NCBI GenBank assembly: GCA_009692905.1
Contig: SHYI01000048.1
Location: forward strand, 1-7,278
DNA length: 7,278 nt
DNA from: Chloroflexota bacterium
GTDB taxonomy: Bacteria; Chloroflexota; Limnocylindria; Limnocylindrales; Limnocylindraceae
Direction of reading: 5' to 3'
In this document: one piece after another, positions 1-6,170 of the stretch
Numbering within the stretch: position 1 is the first letter of the stretch
How the letters are laid out: each line of letters starts with the position of its first letter
Made by a program: the position numbers and the translations under genes
The notes under the pieces: generated by a model
Database searches by the model: none
Seen by the model: only the letters and a program-made list of their open reading frames with translations
What the model was told of the DNA's origin: nothing

Positions 1-1623
1 GATCGGCGCGGCGCGCTGAATGATCGGCCCAAAGGCCAAGATCGCGATCTGGGTCCCCTCTTCGAGCACCTCCGAAACGCCAACAGGCAGGATCGTTGGC
101 GCTACCTCTGGAACGCCCACCACGCTGTCGCGTGGGTAGTGCAGGGCGAATGGGTGATCTTGTGCCAGCGCGGTGCGAACAAGGGAGCGCAGCTGCTGCT
201 CATCCTTCGGCGATGCAACAAGGAGTCGTGGAATCTGGCGCTGGGCGGTAAGCATGAACATGCCCTGATGGCTCGTGCCATCTTCGCCAACCAGGCCTGC
301 ACGGTCCACCCCGATCAACACTGGCTGATCGTTCTGGCAGACGTCATGCACGATCTGGTCCCACGCTCGCTGCAGGAAGGTTGAATAGATCGCGACCACC
401 GGACGACCACCACCCATGGCAATACCGGTCGCCGCAGCAATTGCGTGCTGCTCGGCAATGCCCACGTCGTAGAAACGATCTGGATAGGCGGTGGCGAACT
501 TGTCGAGCCCGGTCCCCGTCGGCATCCCTGCCGTAATAGCCACAATGCGCCGGTCGGTCGCAGCGGCGGCAATCACCTCGCTGGCGAAGAAGGCGGTGTA
601 GTTCGGTACCTTGGCCGGCGTTGCGATCGGATCGGCACCCGCCTTGCCGTAGCTATCGGTGGCGCCAACCGGAACCTTGGGGAGTGCTGCGCCGTGGAAG
701 GTGATTGGATCGACCTCCGCTGGGCGATAGCCGCGACCCTTCTGCGTGCGCACATGCACGATCACTGGGCCGTTCATGGTGAAGGCCTTCGCGAACGCCT
801 CTTCGAGTTGCGCTCGGTTGTGCCCATCAAGCACGCCGACGTAGGTGATGCCAAGGTCTTCAAAGAGGCGCCCTGGCTCTTGCACGAGGGAGACGACCGA
901 GTGGCGCAAGCTCTTCGACCATGCAGCAAGTTGCGTGCCAACGAGCGGCACGCGCGAGATGGTGCGGTCGTACCAGCCCTTACTCTCACGCCAACGTCCT
1001 GAGAGCTTCACCTTTGAGAGGTACGTGGAGATTGCTCCGACCGTTGGCGAGATAGACATCTCGTTGTCGTTGAGCACGATCAGCAGCGGTGTGCCGCGAT
1101 CGCCAATATCGTTGAGTGCCTCCAGGCTGAGGCCGCTCATCAGTGCCGCGTCGCCAACGATGACCGCGACCTTCTCGTTGCTGCCGCGAACATCGCGCGC
1201 TAACGCCAGCCCCTGGCCGATCGAAATTCCGGTGCCCGCATGCCCGCCATCAAAGACGTCGTGCGGTGACTCGGTGCGTCGTGGGAAGCCGCCGATACCG
1301 CCGAGTTGGCGCAACGTACCGAACCGCGCAAGGCGGCCAGTCAGCAACTTGTGTGGGTACGCCTGGTGTCCGGTGTCAAAGACGATGCGGTCCACCGGCG
1401 AGTTCATCACTCGATGGAGGGCGACCGTCAACTCCACAACGCCGAGGCTCGGCCCGAGGTGTCCGCCCGTAACGGCGGTCGTGGCGATGATGGCGGTGCG
1501 AAGCTGCTCTGCGATCTGGTCGAGCTCTGCGCTTGAGAGCGCCTTGAGGCCGGCGGGGCCGTCGAGGCGAGCGAGCAGTGAGTCGGCGCCAATGGCGCGC
1601 AGTGCGACCCCTTCGTCAGGCAT
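1..1623 (-). CDS. dxs: 1-deoxy-D-xylulose-5-phosphate synthase, 5' part (C-terminus beyond left edge)
   Basis: This ThDP enzyme condenses pyruvate with glyceraldehyde 3-phosphate to DXP, the first step of the MEP isoprenoid pathway, in the cytoplasm. The frame is open from an ATG at 1621-1623 to the left edge, giving 541 residues; the family runs about 620-640, so roughly 80-100 are missing. Visible motifs: GGHLGPSLG (53-61), TGHQAYPHK (84-92, His86), GHAGTGIS (128-135), Mg/ThDP motif GDAAL (157-161) with NDNEMSIS (185-192), DPITFH (His310), the catalytic glutamate in DVGIAEQH (Glu391), YSTFLQR (413-419), DRAG (440-443), GEDGTSH (446-452) and YPRD (Arg498). The third residue of the usual GDG is Ala159, and GHAGTGIS replaces the more common GHSSTSIS; both look like lineage variants, since all core catalytic residues remain. 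The start overlaps the xseB stop by 8 bases and has a strong Shine-Dalgarno. Identity is secure. Confidence 0.97.
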   Translation of the reverse strand, partial: MPDEGVALRAIGADSLLARLDGPAGLKALSSAELDQIAEQLRTAIIATTAVTGGHLGPSLGVVELTVALHRVMNSPVDRIVFDTGHQAYPHKLLTGRLARFGTLRQLGGIGGFPRRTESPHDVFDGGHAGTGISIGQGLALARDVRGSNEKVAVIVGDAALMSGLSLEALNDIGDRGTPLLIVLNDNEMSISPTVGAISTYLSKVKLSGRWRESKGWYDRTISRVPLVGTQLAAWSKSLRHSVVSLVQEPGRLFEDLGITYVGVLDGHNRAQLEEAFAKAFTMNGPVIVHVRTQKGRGYRPAEVDPITFHGAALPKVPVGATDSYGKAGADPIATPAKVPNYTAFFASEVIAAAATDRRIVAITAGMPTGTGLDKFATAYPDRFYDVGIAEQHAIAAATGIAMGGGRPVVAIYSTFLQRAWDQIVHDVCQNDQPVLIGVDRAGLVGEDGTSHQGMFMLTAQRQIPRLLVASPKDEQQLRSLVRTALAQDHPFALHYPRDSVVGVPEVAPTILPVGVSEVLEEGTQIAILAFGPIIQRAAPI

Positions 1624-1903
1624 CTTCGTCCTCCTCTTCGTCATCAGTCAGCGCCGTTGATCCATCTGGGAGCAGCTCTTCAACTCGCAGGCGTGCAGCC
1701 TGCAACTGTGCCTCAGCGTGCTTCTGGAGCGTGACGCCCCGTTCGTACTGCCCTACTGCGGCCTCAAGATCTGCATCTTTCGTCTCGAGATCATCAACGA
1801 TGGAGCGAAGTTCCGCAACGGTCGCCTCGAAGGTCGCCGGAAGCGCGGCGTTCGCGTCTGCATGGCGGGTGCCGCGTGCTGGGGTGACCTTACGCTTCGC
1901 CAT
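1616..1903 (-). CDS. xseB: Exodeoxyribonuclease VII small subunit
   Basis: XseB is the small non-catalytic subunit of exonuclease VII; several copies bind the large subunit XseA to form the cytoplasmic enzyme that degrades single-stranded DNA to oligonucleotides. The protein is 95 residues (E. coli XseB is 80). The family core spans about residues 25-78: FEATVAELRSIVDDLE (25-40), then the AAVGQYERGV segment (48-57) and ARLRVEELL (70-78), predicted as two helices. The N-terminal 24 residues are basic and Ala-rich, and the tail (87-95) is almost purely Asp/Glu. It follows xseA directly: the ATG at 1901-1903 lies 14 bases inside the xseA end, behind an AAGGGGG ribosome binding site. Its TGA overlaps the dxs start by 8 bases. 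The xseA-xseB-dxs order is common in bacteria and supports the call. Confidence 0.93.
   Translation of the reverse strand: MAKRKVTPARGTRHADANAALPATFEATVAELRSIVDDLETKDADLEAAVGQYERGVTLQKHAEAQLQAARLRVEELLPDGSTALTDDEEEDEDA
1630..1636 (-). promoter_or_regulatory. dxs ribosome binding site inside xseB
   Basis: The minus strand reads GAGGAGG, 6 bases before the dxs ATG. It is a near-ideal Shine-Dalgarno and supports that start. It lies inside the xseB coding sequence, within the codons of the acidic C-terminal tail (Glu-Glu-Asp run), so the same bases serve both genes. Confidence 0.85.
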
Positions 1904-3161
1904 CTGCCACCCCCTTCGCTCGCTCTGTCACGGTTGCCCGAACGGCACCCTTGGCCAGGCGGATATGTAACGACGCCCCAACAGGAGCATCTCGCCAAGA
2001 GCGTACCGCCCTTCCCCCATCCCCCGCCACAATCGCGTATCCGCGTGCGAGAACCCGCAAGGGTGAGAGGGCACCGAGAAGGAGGTTCAGCTGCCCGAGA
2101 GCGTTCGCCGACCCCTGGAGGCTCGCGAGGGCTGCGCGCGTCAGGTCATCGGAGAGCTGCGCGACGCGCTCTTGCGCTCGCTCGATCCGGTCGAGCGGAC
2201 TGACATCATCAAGGGCTCGCGCCACCTCGTGCAGGCGACGCTCGGCACGGTCGACAGCAAACGCCAGCGCTCTACCGCCGCGATCACGCAGCCGCGCGAC
2301 GTCATGCCGCGACTGCAGCAGATCACTCGAAAGTGCGGCGGCGCCGATGCTCGGTGTGCCAGCGCGCAGATCCGCCACCAGATCAGCAAGGGTCACATCC
2401 GATTCGTGCCCAACAGCAGAGATGATTGGAGTTGCAGCGGCGGCGATGGCACGCAGTACTCCCTCAACATTGAAGGCGCCGAGATCGTCACTCGATCCGC
2501 CGCCTCGTGCCAAGAGGAGCACGCTGATGGCATCGGGGCGACCGCTGCGTCGCTCCTTCACGGCACAGGCGTCGATCCGTGCGATCGCCTTGGCGATCTC
2601 TTCGGGGGCGCCCGCACCTTGCACCGCGGTATGAACGACGACCAAGCGTGCCAGCGGCGCCTCGCGGCGCAGAACGCGCAGCACATCGTGCAACACGGCA
2701 CCAGAGGTAGAGGTGATCAGACCAATGCCGCGTGGCGCATGCGGGATCGGCCGCTTGCGTGCTGCATCGAAGAGCCCCTCAGCCTGCAACGTGCGCTTCA
2801 GCGCCTCTAACTCTCGCGAGAGGAGGCCCATCCCACCCGCTCGCTCGACTGTTGTGGCGACCAGCTGATAGCGGCTCCGCGGGCTATAGAGATCGATGCG
2901 ACCGCGGACCATGACAATCTCGCCGACCGCTGGCGCCTCTTCGCCCGGACGAATCGCTCCGCGGAAGCGCACCACATCGAGGGTCGCCTCTTCATCTCGA
3001 AGGGTGAGGTACTCATGTCCAGCGGAGCTGCGCATGGCACTCTGCACCTCGCCAACGACAACACAATCGGTTAACGACGGGTCGGCGCTGATGCGCTCCT
3101 TAATGCGGGCGGCGACGTCGGAGACGCTGAGCGCCTCGACGGGAGCGTCAAACTGGTTCAG
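1890..3161 (-). CDS. xseA: Exodeoxyribonuclease VII large subunit (proposed CTG start)
   Basis: XseA is the catalytic subunit of exonuclease VII, acting with XseB on single-stranded DNA in repair. From the proposed CTG at 3159-3161 it is 423 residues. An N-terminal OB-fold domain covers about 12-110 (opening SVSDVAARIKERI, with GHEYLTLRD at 48-56). The nuclease domain follows: GLITSTSGA (147-155), RGGGSSDDLGAFN (219-231, where many homologues have Trp instead of the Gly after Leu), VGHESD (250-255), RAGTPS (266-271) and the closing SPLRVLARGYAIV (366-378). The helical arm between TPS and SPLRVL is about 94 residues, clearly shorter than in E. coli XseA. No ATG, GTG or TTG occurs in frame between the upstream stop (3192-3194) and a GTG at 3047, and starting at that GTG would remove the first part of the OB fold. 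The CTG forms a four-base CTGA overlap with the efp stop, matching other junctions here. Identity is secure; the exact start is inferred. TAA stop. Confidence 0.93.
   Translation of the reverse strand: MNQFDAPVEALSVSDVAARIKERISADPSLTDCVVVGEVQSAMRSSAGHEYLTLRDEEATLDVVRFRGAIRPGEEAPAVGEIVMVRGRIDLYSPRSRYQLVATTVERAGGMGLLSRELEALKRTLQAEGLFDAARKRPIPHAPRGIGLITSTSGAVLHDVLRVLRREAPLARLVVVHTAVQGAGAPEEIAKAIARIDACAVKERRSGRPDAISVLLLARGGGSSDDLGAFNVEGVLRAIAAAATPIISAVGHESDVTLADLVADLRAGTPSIGAAALSSDLLQSRHDVARLRDRGGRALAFAVDRAERRLHEVARALDDVSPLDRIERAQERVAQLSDDLTRAALASLQGSANALGQLNLLLGALSPLRVLARGYAIVAGDGGRAVRSWRDAPVGASLHIRLAKGAVRATVTERAKGVADGEA
1910..1916 (-). promoter_or_regulatory. xseB ribosome binding site inside xseA
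   Basis: The minus strand reads AAGGGGG, 6 bases before the xseB ATG. It lies within the last codons of xseA and fixes the xseB start at 1903. Confidence 0.75.
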
Positions 3162-3715
3162 ACGCGCGTCTGGTACTCGCCCGTTCGTGTATCAACGCGA
3201 ATGACGTCACCCACGCTAACGAAGAGCGGTACCTGGACGACCAGACCTGTCTCAAGGGTTGCCGGCTTTCGTGTGCCGGTCGCCGTGTCACCAGCGAATC
3301 CTGGGTCGGTCTCGGTCACGGTGAGATCAAGGTTGATCGGCAGCTCAACGCCGAGCGTCTCGCCCTCGTAGCTGATGCGGTCGAGCTGCAGGCCGTCCTT
3401 GATGTAGTCCTTGGCATCTCCAAGCTGCGTAGCGGTGATCACGAACTGGTCGTAGGTCTCTGTATCCATGAAGGTGTAGTCGTCGCCCTCGGAGAAGAGG
3501 AACTGTGCCGTGCGGCGCTCCATCGTGGCGCGCGGGAACTTCTCGCCCGCCTGGAAGGTCTTCTCAACGATGGACTGCTTGCGAACGTTGCGGAACTTAA
3601 TGCGAACCTGCGCAGAGCCACGCCCCATCTTGATGTGGTGATAGTCAAGGATCTGCCAGAGGTCACCCTCAAGCTCAATCACGACGCCCTTCTTCAGTTC
3701 ACCGGTCGAGATCAT
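3158..3715 (-). CDS. efp: Translation elongation factor P
   Basis: EF-P binds between the P and E sites of ribosomes stalled on polyproline stretches and promotes peptide bond formation. The protein is 185 residues, the normal length, with three domains: a KOW-like N domain (about 1-63, starting MISTGELKKG), a central OB domain (about 64-127, with FMDTETYDQF) and an S1-like C domain (about 128-185, with KPATLETGLVVQVPLF and the signature VDTRTGEY). The loop that contacts the P-site tRNA reads KMGRGSA (29-35), placing Arg32 where E. coli has the modified Lys34. Thermus thermophilus EF-P also has Arg at this place. The ATG is supported by a strong AAAGGAGG. This is the only gene here preceded by a true gap (50 bases). 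Its TGA overlaps the proposed CTG of xseA. Identity is secure. Confidence 0.97.
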   Translation of the reverse strand: MISTGELKKGVVIELEGDLWQILDYHHIKMGRGSAQVRIKFRNVRKQSIVEKTFQAGEKFPRATMERRTAQFLFSEGDDYTFMDTETYDQFVITATQLGDAKDYIKDGLQLDRISYEGETLGVELPINLDLTVTETDPGFAGDTATGTRKPATLETGLVVQVPLFVSVGDVIRVDTRTGEYQTRV

Positions 3716-3719
3716 TAGC

Positions 3720-3727
3720 CCTCCTTT
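3720..3727 (-). promoter_or_regulatory. efp ribosome binding site
   Basis: The minus strand reads AAAGGAGG, 4 bases before the efp ATG. It is the strongest Shine-Dalgarno in the window and supports high, independent initiation of efp. Confidence 0.9.
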
Positions 3728-3728
3728 G

Positions 3729-3745
3729 GCAGAGAGTCTCTCTGC
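3729..3745 (-). other. Short perfect inverted repeat (hairpin) before efp
   Basis: The minus strand reads GCAGAGAG, A, CTCTCTGC: 8-base perfect arms around one base, able to form about a 7-bp stem with a 3-base loop. It sits in the 50-base gap between the aminopeptidase stop (3766-3768) and the efp start, one base upstream of the efp ribosome binding site. No T run follows, so it does not look like an intrinsic terminator. It could be an mRNA end-protection or processing element, or modulate access to the ribosome binding site; the role is unknown. Confidence 0.5.
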
Positions 3746-3765
3746 AGTCGTGACTAGTTTAGCCG

Positions 3766-4980
3766 TCAGCCGACGATTAGGGGTTCAGCGGGGAATCGCG
3801 TAAGGATCGTGAGACTCTTTGCTGCGGTATTGACTGCGACGAGATCCTCGATACGGATGCCGATCTCGTCTTGAACGTAGATGCCGGGCTCAACACTAAA
3901 GACGGTCGGGCTTGGCAGTGCGTCATCCGTCGCACCTCGCGAAAGTGAGGGCGACTCGTGCGTCTGGAGGCCAATCCCATGACCGAGGCCGTGATCGTAA
4001 ACGTGCGGAGATCCGGCCATGGCAGCGCGCGTGGCGACGTCGCAGGCCCGACCAGAAGGGAGTGGGCCGCCCTGTTCAATTGCCGATCGCAATAGATCAA
4101 TCGTGGCCGCCTGTCCGCGGTGCACCGCCGTATAGAGCGCAGCGTGCTCCACTGAGGGTTCGCCCACAAAGAGCGTGCGCGTCATATCCGAGCGATAGCC
4201 CGCTACCTGTGCGCCGAAGTCGAAGAGGATGACCTCTCCAGCACGGAGTTCACGTGTGCCTGGATTTCCGTGCGGGAGTGCAGCATTGCCGCCGGCAAGC
4301 GCAGCAACATCAAAGGCGAGCGCCTCAGCGCCCCCTTCGCGCATGGCACGCTCCAGTGACCAGGCAAGCGCGGACTCTGTCACGCCAGGCCGAATCTGAT
4401 CAAGGATCCCCGCGAGTGCCCGATCGGCAACAGCACACGCTGCCGCGATGCGCTCAATCTCTGACGCCTCTTTCACCGCTCGAAGTGCTCTCCCCCACCC
4501 GCGGATGCTGCGGAGTTCTACTCCGGGCACCGCCTCTGTAATGCGCTCCCAGACGGCGTGGCGCACCTCTTGAGCGTCGAGTCCGAGCTGACGTGCGCCG
4601 TGGTTGTGCAGCCATGTCGCAATTGCCGCACCCACGTCGCTGCCGTAGTCAATACGTTCCGCATCTGGCGCCTCCCGCTGCGCCTGGATGATGTAGCGCG
4701 AGTCGACAAGAAGAGCGAGTGCATCGGCAGTTATGAGCAGCCAGCCACTCGAACCTGAGGTCGGCTCCTCGTTCGGTCCAAAGCAGATCCCCGCAAAATA
4801 TCGAGCATCCGCGTGGCTTGTGAGCATGAGGGCGTCAATCCCTTCGCGAGCCATTCGCTCACGTAGTGCTGCTAGGCGGGTTGGGCGGGCCTGACGATCC
4901 GCATCGAGCCAGCCCGCGAGTACCGCGGGGCTGGGAGGAGCGGCGAAGTCGGCAGGGGTTGGGAGTGAGGCGCGCTTCAC
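3766..4980 (-). CDS. M24B metallopeptidase, Xaa-Pro aminopeptidase/dipeptidase family
   Basis: Enzymes of this family use two metal ions to remove an N-terminal residue preceding proline, or to split Xaa-Pro dipeptides, in cytoplasmic peptide turnover. From the GTG at 4978-4980 the protein has 404 residues. An N-terminal creatinase-like domain covers roughly 25-165 (DALMLTSHADARYFAG). The pita-bread catalytic domain follows with all five metal ligands: Asp254 in FDFGA, Asp265 in RSDMTRT, His334 in GLGHGIG, Glu364 in VEPGIY and Glu378 in RIEDL. LPHGNPG (235-241) matches the substrate pocket. The GTG overlaps the mltG TGA by four bases (GTGA) and lacks an obvious Shine-Dalgarno, suggesting translational coupling. 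A TTG at 5007 in the same frame is less likely. Position just upstream of efp is typical of the gene called pepP, papA or pepQ. Motifs alone do not separate aminopeptidase P from prolidase, so I leave the symbol blank. Confidence 0.92.
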   Translation of the reverse strand: MKRASLPTPADFAAPPSPAVLAGWLDADRQARPTRLAALRERMAREGIDALMLTSHADARYFAGICFGPNEEPTSGSSGWLLITADALALLVDSRYIIQAQREAPDAERIDYGSDVGAAIATWLHNHGARQLGLDAQEVRHAVWERITEAVPGVELRSIRGWGRALRAVKEASEIERIAAACAVADRALAGILDQIRPGVTESALAWSLERAMREGGAEALAFDVAALAGGNAALPHGNPGTRELRAGEVILFDFGAQVAGYRSDMTRTLFVGEPSVEHAALYTAVHRGQAATIDLLRSAIEQGGPLPSGRACDVATRAAMAGSPHVYDHGLGHGIGLQTHESPSLSRGATDDALPSPTVFSVEPGIYVQDEIGIRIEDLVAVNTAAKSLTILTRFPAEPLIVG

Positions 4981-6170
4981 GGACGGAACCCGTAATACGC
5001 AGCCCAACGTAGATGCTCCGCGTACGTCTTGCTATAAACCGTTGCCCCGTTACCGCCAGGGATCGCAATGAAATAAAGCTCCTTGCGGCTGCTGTCTGGG
5101 TTTCGTGCGGCTGCGATCGACGCTGCACTTGGCGTACAGATCGGTGCGGGAGGCAGGCCGCGCCGCGACATGGTGTTCCAGCGCTGTAAATCGCTGGGGA
5201 TTGAGGGTGAAGATGCCACGTCGTAAATGCCCAATGGGATGGCCCAGAAGAGATAGTTCTTCCAGCTCGCAATCTTGAGCTGCCGTAATGCTGCGCTGTC
5301 AATCATGTAGATCAGCGTGACATCTGAGCCGAGCCCCATCCCGACCGTCTGGCGATAGGCGAAAACACCGGCAATCCGTGCACGCTCAGAATCAGTCGCT
5401 GCTTCACGCTCGACGATTGAGGCAAGTGTGAGCACCTCAGCAAAGCTTCGACCATCAGCCGCTGCGCCACGCAACTCTTCGGGCACACTCTCAGCAAATC
5501 GGTCGATCAACATCCGCACGAAGCCATTAGCGGTCGTGGAGAGCGGGACACTGAACACGCCAGTGCCAATACGGCCTTCAAGCGAATCTTTTGGTTTCAG
5601 GTCAAGCCACGAGTAGTCAGCGCGAATATCCTCGGGCGGGTCACGGAGAATCAACTCAACACTTGCTGGCGTAAAAGGAAGATCGAGTGTGCTGATCTTC
5701 GCGATAACCTGTTCGAGGCGGATTCCTGCACGCAGGGCAACAGCGACCGTTGGCTCACGATACGGATTCGTCAGCGCCGTCGCTACCTCGGTGGGCGTCA
5801 TAGAGGCTGCGACCTTGAACGTGCCGGCCTGTAGTTTTCCGTCGAGACCGGCGGCGCGTACCGCATAGATAAAGCCAATCTCGTCGGCGATCAACCCAGC
5901 ATTGAGCAGCTGGCTGGCGATAGCGGCGGTCCCCGTTCCTGCGGCAATCTCCACCATCACTAAGGTGGTGTCGCTTCCGGCAGGTTCGGTTGTGCGGGTG
6001 CCGAGACGCTCCTCAATGATGTCGCTAATGATCGGCAGCGTGGCGATCCCTGGTGAACGCACACCGGCTGTGACAAGCGTGTCACCAATCAGCGGCGGAG
6101 CGGCAACACGGAAGAGCACCGCAGCGATGAGGACTCCTGCAATGACGCGCACGAGGGTGGTTCTGCTCAT
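4977..6170 (-). CDS. mltG: Endolytic murein transglycosylase, MltG/YceG-like
   Basis: MltG is an inner-membrane lytic transglycosylase that cuts nascent peptidoglycan and is thought to set glycan strand length. The protein has 397 residues: a short cytoplasmic start, one membrane segment (about 6-28), a linker, a LysM-like domain (about 70-135, VEIAAGTGTAAIASQLL through AGTFKV), a second strand-turn unit (VALRAGIRLEQVIAKI, 144-159) and the YceG catalytic domain (about 195-397). The catalytic glutamate is Glu254 in LASIVEREA. The closing signature GLPPAPICTP (338-347) and the SKTYAEH box (380-386) are clear. Unusual: the common family motif LEGxxFPDTY reads LEGRIGTGVF (197-206), and LQSDPT reads LGSDVT (280-285). 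Substrate-cleft contacts may therefore differ while the catalytic base is kept. The ATG shares four bases with the ruvX stop (ATGA) and has GGGAG eight bases upstream. The ruvX-mltG pairing is widespread. Confidence 0.93.
   Translation of the reverse strand: MSRTTLVRVIAGVLIAAVLFRVAAPPLIGDTLVTAGVRSPGIATLPIISDIIEERLGTRTTEPAGSDTTLVMVEIAAGTGTAAIASQLLNAGLIADEIGFIYAVRAAGLDGKLQAGTFKVAASMTPTEVATALTNPYREPTVAVALRAGIRLEQVIAKISTLDLPFTPASVELILRDPPEDIRADYSWLDLKPKDSLEGRIGTGVFSVPLSTTANGFVRMLIDRFAESVPEELRGAAADGRSFAEVLTLASIVEREAATDSERARIAGVFAYRQTVGMGLGSDVTLIYMIDSAALRQLKIASWKNYLFWAIPLGIYDVASSPSIPSDLQRWNTMSRRGLPPAPICTPSAASIAAARNPDSSRKELYFIAIPGGNGATVYSKTYAEHLRWAAYYGFRP

Noticed and set aside
445..1002. Plus-strand open frame of 185 codons
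   Set aside because: It is opposite highly conserved dxs codons, in the antisense of the same frame; no domain is recognisable.
845..1660. Plus-strand open frame of 271 codons
   Set aside because: It lies antisense to dxs and the xseB end. Its translation is rich in Ser, Arg and Pro with no recognisable domain, as expected from the complement of a GC-rich gene.
1951..2810. Two overlapping plus-strand open frames (1951-2634 and 2172-2810)
   Set aside because: Both are antisense to xseA, overlap each other in different frames, and show no family motif.
1890..3047. xseA starting at GTG 3047
   Set aside because: This would remove the first conserved part of the OB fold, whose sequence is clearly encoded upstream in the same frame.
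3150..3194. EF-P/XseA fusion by ribosomal frameshifting
   Set aside because: No slippery heptamer is seen before the efp stop, and EF-P ends at its normal length after VDTRTGEY.
3729..3745. Intrinsic terminator between the aminopeptidase and efp
   Set aside because: The stem is not followed by a T run on the minus strand; the ribosome binding site follows directly.
3756..3784. Promoter for efp using TAAACT (3761-3756) as a -10 box
   Set aside because: No -35-like hexamer lies at 16-18 bases; the match is too weak to call.
3766..5007. Longer aminopeptidase starting at TTG 5007
   Set aside because: The nine extra residues overlap mltG by 31 bases and have no homology signal; the GTG at 4980 gives the four-base overlap seen at other junctions.
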